A DNA stretch of 64,000 nt from Saccharospirillum impatiens DSM 12546 (GCF_000423605.1 NZ_KE384061.1:30322-94321); one strand, 5' to 3'; positions 51,069-60,784 are shown, counted from the first letter of the stretch. Translations and numbers: made by a program. Notes: generated by a model not told the origin, from the letters alone.

Positions 51069-52951
51069 ACACACCCTATTCACCGACGCCTCCAGCCTCG
51101 CCATTGGCGATGCCCACACAGATTCTGTCGCAACGGCCCGACACGAGGCGAGTCGGCCCGGCTACTTCGACCTGGCTGGCACGCTGGCTGACCTTCGGGG
51201 GCACCCTGGCACTGACGATCGCAGCCAGCCGGGAGATGTACCTGATCATACCGCTGAACGAAGCCGTCAACGCCTCGTCGCCCGGCGCGCCCGGGCTGAC
51301 CGCCCTGTTGTGGTTGCTGTTGGGCCTGTTCACACTCACCTTTGGCTGGATCTCGCTGTCGGCAACGGCCGCAATTGCGGGGCTCCTGTCAGGCCGCAGT
51401 CGATACCTTGCCAACCCGGATGCCGCACTGCGTGGCAAGACCGTGCTGCTCATGCCTATCTACAACGAAGACCCCGCCAGTGCCTGCGCCGCACTGGCCG
51501 CCATGGCGGAAGAACTGAGTGACCGGGGCCTGCAGGAACACTTTGAAATTTTCATCCTATCGGATACCAACTCGCCCGACATCCTAGCCGCTGAAACGGC
51601 CACCGTGCGGTGCCTGCAAAACCGCCTGTCCGGGACGATGCCCGTCTGGTACCGGCGCCGCGAACAGAACACAGAACGTAAGGCCGGCAACATTCGCGAC
51701 TTCATCAGCCGCTGGGGAAACGGCTATGACTACATGGTCGTTCTCGATGCCGATAGCCTGATCACCGGTAACACCCTGGCCACCCTGGTTCGGGAAATGG
51801 ATGCCGATCCGGCAACCGGCCTGTTGCAGACACTTCCCCGTCAGTACGGGGGCGAAACGCTGTTTGCCCGACTGCAGCAGTTTGCCGCTATGGCTTATGG
51901 GCCGGTATTTGCCCGGGGCCTATGTGCCTGGCAAGGTGACGGGGGCAACTACTGGGGGCATAACGCCATCGTCCGTATTCGTGCGTTTGCAGCTTCAGCC
52001 GGTTTGCCGACGCTGCCTGGCCGTCGTCCGTTCGGCGGTGAAATCCGCTCGCACGACTTTGTTGAGGCGGCCCTGATCTGCCGGGCGGGCTGGTCGGTTC
52101 GGATGTTGCCAGACCTGGCGGGCTCATGGGAAGAATGCCCGCCCTCGCTCCAGGATGCAGCCATTCGGGACCGACGCTGGGCCCAGGGTAATGTTCAACA
52201 CCTGGCGGTTGTTCCGGCTCGTGGCTTGCGCTGGCCAAACCGGGTACACATGCTCATGGGCGTGATGAACTACCTGACCTCGCTGTTGTGGCTGGCGATG
52301 GTAACGGTCGGGCTGGTACTGAGTACCCGGTTCGCATGGCAACAGCAGCCCGGTTCAGTCGCAGAATTCATCGTGCCGATGTTTAACTCAGAGCGCATGG
52401 TCGGGCTATTCATGCTCACCATGTTTCTGCTGCTCCTGCCGAAATTACTCGGGCTGGCAGCCGGCTTGTTAAACCGCAGGCGGCTTGGAGAGACCGGGCG
52501 GCTGACATTCTTTGTGAGTGCAATGCTGGAGTTGCTGTTCTCCGTCTTGCATGCCCCGATTTTCATGCTGATTCACAGCCGGCACTTGTGCGAAATCGCC
52601 CTCGGCCGGGACTCGGGCTGGTCGGCTCAGCAACGCCAGTGCACTCGCCTACCCTGGCAGCATTTTCTGCTCAGGCACGGCCTGCACACAGCCCTGGGCT
52701 TGCTGGTGCTTACATTGTTGTTGTGGCTGGGTTCATCGTTGCTGTACTGGATGCTGCCGACCGTAATCGGGCTGATTCTGGCCATTCCACTGTCCGCCTT
52801 GAGCGGCAGTAAAGTGGCTGGCCGGTGGTTGGCACGCGGAGGATTGCTCGGCATACCCGAAGAGCAGACGCCGCCGAATATCATGAAACGGCGCCTGAAG
52901 CTTCTGGACACATACCGGGCAGCAACCTTCTCTCGTCAGAACGGTGTCTAG
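51065..52951 (+). CDS. opgH: Glucan glucosyltransferase OpgH
   Basis: 628 residues, shorter than the ~850 of E. coli OpgH, lacking much of the long N- and C-terminal cytosolic extensions. GT2 motifs: LLMPIYNEDP, DADSLITGNTL, the ED-like HDFVEAALICRAGW and RRWAQGNVQH (Q/RxxRW). TM segments flank the catalytic domain. It polymerises glucose from UDP-glucose into periplasmic glucan. Its ATG overlaps the opgG stop. Confidence 0.94.
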   Translation: MNTPYSPTPPASPLAMPTQILSQRPDTRRVGPATSTWLARWLTFGGTLALTIAASREMYLIIPLNEAVNASSPGAPGLTALLWLLLGLFTLTFGWISLSATAAIAGLLSGRSRYLANPDAALRGKTVLLMPIYNEDPASACAALAAMAEELSDRGLQEHFEIFILSDTNSPDILAAETATVRCLQNRLSGTMPVWYRRREQNTERKAGNIRDFISRWGNGYDYMVVLDADSLITGNTLATLVREMDADPATGLLQTLPRQYGGETLFARLQQFAAMAYGPVFARGLCAWQGDGGNYWGHNAIVRIRAFAASAGLPTLPGRRPFGGEIRSHDFVEAALICRAGWSVRMLPDLAGSWEECPPSLQDAAIRDRRWAQGNVQHLAVVPARGLRWPNRVHMLMGVMNYLTSLLWLAMVTVGLVLSTRFAWQQQPGSVAEFIVPMFNSERMVGLFMLTMFLLLLPKLLGLAAGLLNRRRLGETGRLTFFVSAMLELLFSVLHAPIFMLIHSRHLCEIALGRDSGWSAQQRQCTRLPWQHFLLRHGLHTALGLLVLTLLLWLGSSLLYWMLPTVIGLILAIPLSALSGSKVAGRWLARGGLLGIPEEQTPPNIMKRRLKLLDTYRAATFSRQNGV

Positions 52952-53139
52952 CAGGTCGTTAACATTCGCAGAACGTCAGTCTGCCTGCTACTGGACCATG
53001 TGGTCCGACCATTTGGAAGTTAAGGCGAAATCGATGACGGCTAAGTCATTGATTTCGGGAGATAGGCAAAAATCACATTTTCGGGATATCGTGTTTTGGA
53101 AAAGGCAGGATGCCGTTTCAACACCCTGCTAGCAGTCCA
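52952..53139. other. Intergenic region between opgH and the cytochrome b561 gene
   Basis: No gene or clear terminator is seen in these convergent 188 bp. They contain the 10-bp palindrome CTGCTAGCAG near 53128. Confidence 0.35.
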
Positions 53140-53679
53140 CTACACCATTCGCCTGAACAGGCCGTCCTTCTGAAGCAAATGTTTCAACGCCGCGCCAATA
53201 TGGCCCGCAATCAGCACACCCAGAGTAATGGCCAGAGCACCGTGAACCTGGAACAAGCGTTCAGCGAGCGCTTCGTTTACCGGCACGAACGGCATGGCGG
53301 GCAAATGATAACCGCCCAGCGTAATCAGAGCAGGAAACGCCGTTACACCAGCCCAGCCAAACAAGGGCGTTAGCACCAATAACATGTACAGCAAGTGATG
53401 CAAACTGGTGGCGGCCAACTGCAGTTTGCGAGGCATTTCTGCCGGATACGGCGGGCCCTTAAGCCAGAGCTTCATCGCGATACGCACGACCATCAGCAGC
53501 AGCACACTGAAGCCAATGGCCTTGTGCCAACTGTAAAGCGCATTGGTCAAAGCGCCCCAGATATTGGCTTGCGCGCGTTCGGCCATCACAATTCCGATGG
53601 GTATCAAAGCGAACACCATCAGCGCCATTACCCAATGCAACACACGCCAGCCTGGCGGGTACTTCTGAATCTGCGGCAT
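53140..53679 (-). CDS. Cytochrome b561-type membrane protein
   Basis: About 179 residues with four TM helices. WRVLHWVMALMVFALIPIG, SWHKAIGFSVLLLMVVRIA, LHHLLYMLLVLTPLFGWAG and VHGALAITLGVLIAGHIGAALKH carry the histidines expected for two b hemes. The start at 53679 has an AAGGAACCGAGG ribosome site. It is probably a quinol-linked electron carrier; its partner is unknown. Confidence 0.9.
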   Translation of the reverse strand: MPQIQKYPPGWRVLHWVMALMVFALIPIGIVMAERAQANIWGALTNALYSWHKAIGFSVLLLMVVRIAMKLWLKGPPYPAEMPRKLQLAATSLHHLLYMLLVLTPLFGWAGVTAFPALITLGGYHLPAMPFVPVNEALAERLFQVHGALAITLGVLIAGHIGAALKHLLQKDGLFRRMV

Positions 53680-54065
53680 ACCTCGGTTCCTTAACAGGTT
53701 GTTGAAAAAGGCTAATGCCCTATTCAAACACACGATATCCAAACACTGTGGTTGTTACTTATCTCACACAACCAATGATTTAGCAGCCATCCACTTGCCG
53801 GAACCTCCATATTCCGGGAATAGGCTGCTGACTGTCACAGGGAAGTCAGCAGCCGGTTCGATTGGGTCGAGCTGCACTCAGGTTTTCCATGATGAATCAT
53901 AGAGATTAACCAAACAGGTCACTAGCGTTTCAGCGCAGACACCACCAGACGCTGAAGCTCTACTCCGCTGATAGGCCATCGATTTCAGACAGCATGGAAA
54001 ACCCACGGTTCAGGAATCTGTGCTTCGAAAACAGGCGCAGTGCCAGTTTCAACAAACCGTGCGAC
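53680..54065. other. Gene-free intergenic region
   Basis: No gene, RNA or repeat could be supported in this 386-bp stretch. It may contain the cytochrome b561 promoter. Confidence 0.3.
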
Positions 54066-54091
54066 AAAAAAAGGCTGCCTTGATGGCAGCC
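54066..54091 (-). terminator. Rho-independent terminator of the ABC/M24/FmdB operon
   Basis: Minus strand: GGCTGCC-ATCAA-GGCAGCC followed directly by seven T. It is the clearest intrinsic terminator in the window and lies 61 bp past the FmdB-like stop, marking the end of the leftward operon. Confidence 0.9.
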
Positions 54092-54151
54092 AAAAAGAGC
54101 AGTCACTGACCCGACTCAAACACAGCACCTCCGCAATCTTCGGGTTTCCCG

Positions 54152-54544
54152 CTAATGCTTATGGCCGCAACTCCCCCCGGCACTGTGGTTATGCCCACAG
54201 CCACCGCCATGACTGTGACCGCCACCTTTACTGGTAGAAATGCCACCATGCACCGTTCGCCTGCTGCTGACAGACCCATAACGAGGCGTCTCCCGGCTAT
54301 TCGTATACATCTGCTGCGCAAGCGCGACATTGGAAGCACACCCGCAGGCTGTCGCAGCCGCACTCTTGTAATTCACCTGAACGTGTTTCTTGAGCCCTTT
54401 CATGTGCAAAGCAGGAGCAGACGTAATGACTCGCTCTATGGCTTCACCGGTTTCCGGGTGTTGAGACAACACCGCGTCATTCATACTGTGAAAGATCTCG
54501 AAGATCTCGCCAGAGTCTGCCGCACGATAGGTATAGGTTGGCAT
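54152..54544 (-). CDS. FmdB-like small protein lacking the zinc-ribbon cysteines, with His/Cys/Gly tail
   Basis: 130 residues. The opening MPTYTYRAADSGEIFEIFHSM and then HPETGEAIERVIT follow the FmdB zinc-ribbon pattern, but the Cys pairs (normally CxxC and CPxCG) are replaced by Ala-Asp-Ser and His-Pro-Glu-Thr. The tail is His/Gly/Cys-rich (HSHGGGCGHNH, GSCGHKH) and looks metal-binding. It is the last gene of the operon. Confidence 0.75.
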   Translation of the reverse strand: MPTYTYRAADSGEIFEIFHSMNDAVLSQHPETGEAIERVITSAPALHMKGLKKHVQVNYKSAAATACGCASNVALAQQMYTNSRETPRYGSVSSRRTVHGGISTSKGGGHSHGGGCGHNHSAGGSCGHKH

Positions 54545-54568
54545 ATTTTGATCCTCAGCTTTCCATTC

Positions 54569-55873
54569 TTAATAGGGGTTCGCAACGAACAGGTCTTGCG
54601 CCGGAAACAGTGTCAATACCCGACACCCGTCTGCAGTGACGACCACTTCTTCTTCGATACGGGCGGCACCATTGCCATCGGCTGCCGGGCAATACGTCTC
54701 CAGTGCGAACACCATGCCCTCCTGTAACTCGAAAGGATTTTCGAAAGACACCAGTCGGCTGATGATCGGCCGTTCATGCAATGCCAGTCCAAGGCCATGC
54801 CCGAACTGGAGTCCAAACGCTTCCATCTCACTCAAAAAGCCAAACTCCTGTGCCGAAGGCCAAACGGCCGCAATTTTATCGGTCGTCATTCCTGGGCGGA
54901 CCAGGTTGATGGCCGCGTCGATCCACTCTCTCGCTTTGCGGTAAGCATCCACCTGTGCCTGCGTCTTACTGCCAACATTCAATGTCCGGTAGTAACAGGT
55001 GCGGTAACCCATGTAGGACTGAATAATATCGAAAAACGCCTGGTCACCCGGGCGATACATCCGGTCAGTGAAGTTATGCGGGTGCGGGCTGCATCGCTCG
55101 CCTGAAACGGCATTGATGGCCTCGACGTCGTCTGATCCGTTGTCGTAGAGGAACTTGTTGGCAATGGCCACAAGCTCATTCTCCCTCTTCCCCGGTTTCA
55201 GATTGTCTGCGATCAACTGGTAGCACCCGTCAACCATCGAAGCAGACTGATTGAGCAGAATAATCTCATCCATACTCTTGATCTGACGTGCGTTCAACAT
55301 CACCTGCTGCACATCCCGAACATCCAGCCCCTGCCTCTGCAGTGCAAATAGCATGGGAGGTTCACAGATGTCGACACCGATGGGCATGTCGGCAACACCT
55401 TCCGACTGCAGGATATCGCGAATTTCTTTAGCGGCATTTTCAAACAACCCGGCCTCTTCAGCGACAGAGCCACGCAACCCAAGCATTCCTGCACGCCAGT
55501 GGTCGTTGTCGAACCAGGGGTTGTTTAACCGATGATGGGCGGCGGCACTGCCAAAGTCCCAGAGATAGGGATCGGAATTGCCCGTAAACAGCGCATAACG
55601 ACAGATTTTGTCTCTTGACCACTCGCCGATCACACTGCTCGTCAGGTAACGAATGTTGTTGTTATCGAAACACAACATAGCGCCCAGATCCGATTCATGA
55701 AGCGCCTGCCGGGCACGTTCGACGCGATATTTATGCAGACGACGAAAATCGACGCGCTCTTCAAAATCGACATTCATCCGCCCCGGCGCCGGTATGGGCC
55801 TGTTCCAGTCCCAGCGAGGGTCAAGTGCGTCGGTGTCAATGATGCTCGGCTCTACAATGATATTCTTGCTCAT
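54569..55873 (-). CDS. M24-family (creatinase/Xaa-Pro-peptidase-like) protein
   Basis: About 434 residues with an N-terminal creatinase-like domain and a pita-bread C-terminal domain. The ligands seen are Asp in AFFDIIQSY, His in GHGLGLALHE, Glu in FALETYCP and Glu in IEEEVV. The second Asp of the usual pair is replaced (GYRTCYYRT where GYxxDxTRT is expected), so the dimetal site is incomplete, as in creatinase-type enzymes. It may act on the imported compound. 65 bp from the ATPase gene in the same direction. Confidence 0.8.
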   Translation of the reverse strand: MSKNIIVEPSIIDTDALDPRWDWNRPIPAPGRMNVDFEERVDFRRLHKYRVERARQALHESDLGAMLCFDNNNIRYLTSSVIGEWSRDKICRYALFTGNSDPYLWDFGSAAAHHRLNNPWFDNDHWRAGMLGLRGSVAEEAGLFENAAKEIRDILQSEGVADMPIGVDICEPPMLFALQRQGLDVRDVQQVMLNARQIKSMDEIILLNQSASMVDGCYQLIADNLKPGKRENELVAIANKFLYDNGSDDVEAINAVSGERCSPHPHNFTDRMYRPGDQAFFDIIQSYMGYRTCYYRTLNVGSKTQAQVDAYRKAREWIDAAINLVRPGMTTDKIAAVWPSAQEFGFLSEMEAFGLQFGHGLGLALHERPIISRLVSFENPFELQEGMVFALETYCPAADGNGAARIEEEVVVTADGCRVLTLFPAQDLFVANPY

Positions 55874-55938
55874 GGTATCTCTCTCATATGGGGTGCTGTG
55901 CCTGGCCATCTCATGGCCGTACACCACAGAGTGTTTGA

Positions 55939-57441
55939 TTACTTGGGTGTAATACCGGAAATCGCCTGAATCAGGTTGTCTTCGGTTACGTCCTCGGAGG
56001 TAAATGTTCGAATAATCTCACCAGAAAACATGGCTACAATTCGGTCTGATACGTGCAGTACTTCGGGCATCTCTGAGCTGATAACAATCACAGCGTACCC
56101 ACTCGCCGCCAGCTCCCGGATCAACTTATGAATCGCGGATTTCGACCCGACATCAATGCCACGAGTCGGCTCATCAACGATCAGCACCTTGGGGTGCATG
56201 GACAGCCACTTGCCAATAACAATTTTCTGTTGATTGCCACCAGACAGATTGCCAACGGTTTGCCGCCAGCCTGGTGTGCGGATGTCGAGCCGGTCCCGGT
56301 ACAGATCAAACACAGCCACTTCAGCACCGTCCGATACAAACGGCCCCGCCGACATGTCATCGACCTGGGGGAGCGTCATGTTGTCGCGGCAATTCATCCC
56401 CAACACCAGACCCTGCGTTTTGCGATCTTCAGGTACCAGCGAGATACCTGCTTTGATCGCCGCAGAAGGCGAGTTGATGTGCATCTGCTCACCGTCCAGC
56501 AGGATAGTCCCGGCACTGGGTTGCCTCAGCCCGAACAAGGTTTCTGCGATTTCTGTACGACCAGCACCTACCAGGCCATAGAAGCCCAGCACTTCACCGC
56601 TGCGAACCTGAAAATTAATGTTTTGGTAGGACGAACCGCAACTCAGATTCCTGACCTCTAACGCTATGTCCCCCAGCTCGTGGGTAATGGGCGCTCTGCT
56701 TAGATCAAGCTTGCGCCCGATCATCATCTGCGTGATCTGTTCCTCGTTGGTATCGGCGGTCAGCAGGGAACCCTGGTACTGCCCATCACGAAGCACGCTG
56801 ACCCGGTCCGTCATTTTGAAGATCTCTTCCATACGGTGAGAGATGTATACAATGCCAACGCCCTGGGATTTGAGATCGGCAATGACTTCAAACAGAACCA
56901 GCTTTTCAGCATCGGTCAGTGAGGCCGTCGGTTCATCAAAGATAACGGCCTTGGCATCGACAGTCAGGGCGCGCGCGATCTCAACCATCTGCTGATTGGC
57001 AATGGATAAGTCACCGACCAATGTACGAGCGTTAAACCCAACCTTAAGTTTCGATAGAATGGCGTCGGTTTTTTCGTAAAGCGTTTTCCAGTCAACCCGG
57101 CCAAAAGACAATGTTGGCAACTCGCCCAAATAGACGTTTTCTGCCACCGAAAGCTCTTCCGCAAGGCTCAACTCCTGGTGAATGAACACAATGCCTTTAG
57201 CTTTGGAATCGAGTGGGTTCGACATCACAACCGGCGTGTCGCCGACATAGATCAGTCCTTCATCGGGTTGATAAATGCCGCCAAGGACCTTCATCAGCGT
57301 CGATTTACCGGCACCGTTTTCGCCCATTAGAGCGTGAACTTCACCTGGCAGAACATCGAGTGATACGTTATCGAGTGCCCTGACACCGGGAAAGGTCTTA
57401 ACAATGCCTTCAAGGCGGAGGGCTGGTGATTGCTGAGTCAT
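55939..57441 (-). CDS. Sugar ABC transporter ATPase (RbsA type)
   Basis: 500 residues with two fused ATPase domains. Domain 1: GENGAGKSTLMKVLGG, LSIANQQMVEIARAL, VIFDEPTASL. Domain 2: GLVGAGRTEIAETLFG, LSGGNQQKIVIGKWL, LIVDEPTRGIDVG. This is the carbohydrate CUT2 class. It overlaps the permease gene upstream by 4 bp. Confidence 0.95.
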   Translation of the reverse strand: MTQQSPALRLEGIVKTFPGVRALDNVSLDVLPGEVHALMGENGAGKSTLMKVLGGIYQPDEGLIYVGDTPVVMSNPLDSKAKGIVFIHQELSLAEELSVAENVYLGELPTLSFGRVDWKTLYEKTDAILSKLKVGFNARTLVGDLSIANQQMVEIARALTVDAKAVIFDEPTASLTDAEKLVLFEVIADLKSQGVGIVYISHRMEEIFKMTDRVSVLRDGQYQGSLLTADTNEEQITQMMIGRKLDLSRAPITHELGDIALEVRNLSCGSSYQNINFQVRSGEVLGFYGLVGAGRTEIAETLFGLRQPSAGTILLDGEQMHINSPSAAIKAGISLVPEDRKTQGLVLGMNCRDNMTLPQVDDMSAGPFVSDGAEVAVFDLYRDRLDIRTPGWRQTVGNLSGGNQQKIVIGKWLSMHPKVLIVDEPTRGIDVGSKSAIHKLIRELAASGYAVIVISSEMPEVLHVSDRIVAMFSGEIIRTFTSEDVTEDNLIQAISGITPK

Positions 57442-58439
57442 ACTCTTAACTCCTGTGCACCCTTCACGTTAAGTTGCCGGTCGATGAACAGTACGACAAT
57501 CAGAATCAGGCCAATAACCAGATTGACTGTTGAGGTGTCTGCGCCAATGTAACCGAGCCCCTTTCGCAACAACTGGATCGCGATAACGCCGCCCAGTGTT
57601 CCGATAACCGAACCTGACCCGCCCGCCAGTTTTGTGCCACCCAACACCACGGCCGTAATGACCCACAGTTCATACAGTTGGCCGTCATTTGGGTTGACAG
57701 ACCCACTCCCGGAGTAGAAGACGACGGATGACAGGGCGGCCAGAAAACCAATGATCACAAAGTTGATGACCATGTGCGGCCCCACGCGGATACCGGCATT
57801 GACCGCTGCATTGCGGTTGTTACCAATCGCGTAGGCATTTCGCCCGTGAACGGTATACCGGGTCACCAGCCAAATCACCAGAACCGAAGCGGCCAGAAAC
57901 CAGGTTGCTGTGTTGAAGCCCAGGAACTGCGCTTCTGCAAAATCGATCAAAGTCCAGTTGAGGTGAGAGGTCGGGTTCTCGCCGTTGAACATAAAGACAA
58001 GTCCGCGGTAGCCCAGCATGGAGCCCAGCGTGACAATGAATGCATCGACCCCTGTCTTCCAGACGATCAGTCCATTGAGCGCGCCGAGCAATGCACCAGC
58101 CAGCAAAGCCAGTGTCCAACTGACGACGATGACCCAATCACCCAGACCGGCAAACACAGGCCAGGTCATGCTGTCGAGCATCACGATGCCTGCAATGGCG
58201 AATACAGCGCCCACGCTCAGGTCGATATTGCCGTTCACCATAATCAGTGTCATGCCAACAGCGATGATACCGATCGGAGCAGACTGATTGAGTAACAGCA
58301 ACATATTATTGAGGTCCATAAACGCGCCGTCCGAGAACGACAGGTAGTGACCTGCAATGCTGAAAAACAGCAATTCGAAGATTATGAACAGCCAAATGGC
58401 ACTGGTGCTCAGGTTGCGTTTGATGAATTCAGAAATCAT
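57438..58439 (-). CDS. Sugar ABC transporter permease (RbsC-like) 2
   Basis: 333 residues, 8-10 TM segments. The motif GNINLSVGAVFAIAGIV-type (GNIDLSVGAVFAIAGIVMLD) and ALSGVVFYSGSGSVNPNDG... VVLGGTKLAGGSGSVIGTLGG are CUT2 permease hallmarks. Starts 9 bp after the first permease gene; the two probably form a heterodimer. Confidence 0.94.
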   Translation of the reverse strand: MISEFIKRNLSTSAIWLFIIFELLFFSIAGHYLSFSDGAFMDLNNMLLLLNQSAPIGIIAVGMTLIMVNGNIDLSVGAVFAIAGIVMLDSMTWPVFAGLGDWVIVVSWTLALLAGALLGALNGLIVWKTGVDAFIVTLGSMLGYRGLVFMFNGENPTSHLNWTLIDFAEAQFLGFNTATWFLAASVLVIWLVTRYTVHGRNAYAIGNNRNAAVNAGIRVGPHMVINFVIIGFLAALSSVVFYSGSGSVNPNDGQLYELWVITAVVLGGTKLAGGSGSVIGTLGGVIAIQLLRKGLGYIGADTSTVNLVIGLILIVVLFIDRQLNVKGAQELRV

Positions 58440-58448
58440 TACCCACTC

Positions 58449-59420
58449 CTAGTTCGAGACCCACAACTTGCCACGTTTGACCGAAATATCGAGCCATACC
58501 GCCAGGATGATAATGATCCAGGTGATCACAAACTGGACGTAGAAGGGCCAGCCCATTAACAGGAGTCCGTTTTGAATGAAACCGAGTATCAAAATACCGA
58601 TGACCGTTTTGAATATTGTTCCTGATCCGCCAAGCAATGATGCGCCACCCAGGATGACCGCTGCCAACACTTCAAGCTCAAGACCCTGCCCGACCGTGTT
58701 TTGGCTGCCCATTGATCGGCTGGCCTGAATCAAGCCGGCCGTTGCCACGCAAAACGCGGAGATCAGGTAACAGGTAAATACCGTACGGGCTCGCGGAATG
58801 CCGGAGAAAGCGGCCGCTGTTGGATTGCCTCCCACTGCGTACACTTTCCGACCAAAAGGTGTCTTCGCCAACAGCACCCCGAGGAAGGCTGCTAGTAAAA
58901 TAAACAAAATGATAGGAACAGGCAGACCAAATATTTCACCCCGACCAAAGAATCCGAACCAGGTATTGCTCTTGTCAGCAATATCCATGTTCTGACCGCC
59001 GGAATACGTCAAAGTGAGTCCGTGAATAGCTGAAAGCATGCCCAGCGTGACGATCAGAGAATTCAGTCGTAAATAGCCGACAAGGTATCCAATGAATCCG
59101 CCCAAACCGAGCGTCATCAGATACATGGTAGGAATAGCCAGGTTGGGGCCTAATTTGTCATGCAAATCCAGCACGACAATGGTCGAGAATGACATCATGG
59201 AACCGACAGACAAGTCGAGGTTTCCACTGATGACAACAAAGGTAACGCCAAGCGCCATGACACCCAGGATCGCGGAAGACCGGATCACGCTTTGCAGGTT
59301 ATCCAACGACAGGAAGTTGGAGTTGGCGAGCGAAAAGATCACCATAAACAGCACGAATGCGATCAGAATGCCTTGCTTTCCAAGTACCGTAAGCACTTGC
59401 TTGCTGGCTATATTTGCCAT
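58449..59420 (-). CDS. Sugar ABC transporter permease (RbsC-like) 1
   Basis: 323 residues. GNLDLSVGSMMSFSTIVVLDL, TPFGRKVYAVGGNPTAAAFSGI and VILGGASLLGGSGTIFKTVIG identify a CUT2 permease. It follows the binding-protein gene after 126 bp that contain a hairpin. Confidence 0.94.
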   Translation of the reverse strand: MANIASKQVLTVLGKQGILIAFVLFMVIFSLANSNFLSLDNLQSVIRSSAILGVMALGVTFVVISGNLDLSVGSMMSFSTIVVLDLHDKLGPNLAIPTMYLMTLGLGGFIGYLVGYLRLNSLIVTLGMLSAIHGLTLTYSGGQNMDIADKSNTWFGFFGRGEIFGLPVPIILFILLAAFLGVLLAKTPFGRKVYAVGGNPTAAAFSGIPRARTVFTCYLISAFCVATAGLIQASRSMGSQNTVGQGLELEVLAAVILGGASLLGGSGTIFKTVIGILILGFIQNGLLLMGWPFYVQFVITWIIIILAVWLDISVKRGKLWVSN

Positions 59421-59464
59421 AGGAGTATCCCTAAAACCGCTTGTTATTATATTGGTTTAAGAGT

Positions 59465-59495
59465 GCCTCCCGAGTTCGCGAAAACACAGGGAGGC
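59465..59495 (-). promoter_or_regulatory. Intercistronic hairpin after the binding-protein gene
   Basis: GCCTCCC / GGGAGGC with a 17-nt loop lies between the binding-protein stop and the permease start, without a T-run. Such hairpins often protect the mRNA of the abundant binding protein or cause partial termination. Confidence 0.55.
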
Positions 59496-59546
59496 TAACA
59501 GTGATTACAGGCAGGGTTGCCTTTCAGCACCCCACCTTTTCCAGGA

Positions 59547-60500
59547 TCAGAAAACTGGCTTGGTGAACTGATCCATGTTGTCCTGCGTGATTTTCGGAGT
59601 GTCAAAGTAGTTCAGGAACGGAACGTCTTCACCATCCAGAACATCAATCGCAGTCTGCAGCGCGGCTCTGGCATCATCTACCGGAGACTGGTAAATCGAA
59701 CCCCAGTATTCGCCAGCAGCCATTGCGTCATAGCCAACCGCAAAGTTGGTTGCACCGACAAAAATGATGCCGTCACGGTCAGCAGCGCGAGCTGCGTTCA
59801 ATGCACCAACACCCATGTTGTCGTCGCCGGAGTACACCCCATCGATATCGTCATATTGGGTCAGGAAAGCTTCCATAACCTGCTGGGCCTTTTCCCGATT
59901 CCAGTCGCCCGGCTGTGTATCAACGACTTCAACGTTAGGGCAGACTTCAGGCAAACGCTCTTCAAAACCGCCCGCACGTTCGATCGCGGTGGTGTAGCCA
60001 GGCTGACCGGTGATGTGAACCACCTGGGCCTCATCCTCAATGCCCATGTCTTTGAACTTGTCGCACATGATCTCGGCAGAGCGACGGCCCTGGGTCACAT
60101 TATCCGGACCCGAAAAGGACCGGATGAAGTCAAACCCCTGTTCGGCAATGTTCGAGTTGGTCACTACGACCGGAATGCCCGCGTTTTGAGCTCTGCGCAC
60201 CGCAGGAATTACGGCTTCGCCGTTCGTTGGCCAGATAATGATGGCATCAACATTTTGTTGAATCAGATCGTCAACCTGAGCGATCTGACGAGCTACGTCG
60301 CCACCGGCGTCCAGTACTACAGCCCGAACGTCGCTGTTCGCGTCTGCGGCCTCAATGAATGCCCGTTCATAGGTTGTTTGATAGCTATCCACACCCACGT
60401 TGTTTTGGGTGATACCGATACGATACTCCGCCATCGCCAGGGCAGGACCCATGAGGACTGTGGCGGCTACTGCTGTTGTGAGTAATGTCTTCGTGTTCAT
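59547..60500 (-). CDS. Periplasmic sugar-binding protein (RbsB/Peripla_BP_4 family)
   Basis: 317 residues with signal peptide MNTKTLLTTAVAATVLMGPALAMA. Family features: VQLDAGGD-like VLDAGGDVARQIAQVDDLIQ, IIWPTNGEAVIPAVRRAQNAGIPVVVTNS, GQPGYTTAIERAGGFEE and GVYSGDDNMGVGAL. It is the first gene of the leftward operon, with GGAGAG before its ATG, and binds a pentose, polyol or similar small sugar; the ligand cannot be told. Confidence 0.92.
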   Translation of the reverse strand: MNTKTLLTTAVAATVLMGPALAMAEYRIGITQNNVGVDSYQTTYERAFIEAADANSDVRAVVLDAGGDVARQIAQVDDLIQQNVDAIIIWPTNGEAVIPAVRRAQNAGIPVVVTNSNIAEQGFDFIRSFSGPDNVTQGRRSAEIMCDKFKDMGIEDEAQVVHITGQPGYTTAIERAGGFEERLPEVCPNVEVVDTQPGDWNREKAQQVMEAFLTQYDDIDGVYSGDDNMGVGALNAARAADRDGIIFVGATNFAVGYDAMAAGEYWGSIYQSPVDDARAALQTAIDVLDGEDVPFLNYFDTPKITQDNMDQFTKPVF

Positions 60501-60638
60501 ATTTGCTCTCCGTTATTGTTGTTTTGCCATCTTGAGTTACAGCAGTGCTACACATGAAGCACTGCCTGGCATGTGTTCCCATCCAGAAACCAGCTCCTAA
60601 ACCATACCCCCGGTTGCTTTTGGAAAAACCCTGCAATA

Positions 60639-60675
60639 TGTCCATAATGGATATGAACACATCCATAATGGACAT
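60639..60675. promoter_or_regulatory. Twin-palindrome operator in the divergent promoter
   Basis: Two copies of the palindrome TCCATAATGGA (60641-60651 and 60662-60672) lie 21 bp apart, two helical turns. The flanks extend them to 15-bp complementary arms (ATGTCC... and ...GGACAT). They sit between the binding-protein and regulator genes and are the probable binding site of the 60785 regulator. Confidence 0.75.
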
Positions 60676-60784
60676 CATAATGGTTAATCTGCTTTTGCTC
60701 AGGGCGTATAGTCAGTACGTACAACAAGAAATCTCTGATCACCTGTTATTACAGGGATCACAGCCAATCATGGAGCTGTCCTGA

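Noticed and set aside
54569-55873. DMSP lyase DddP
   Set aside because: DddP is also of the M24 fold, but the second metal Asp and the flanking DISRSW-like motif of DddP are absent here; only a fold-level call is justified.
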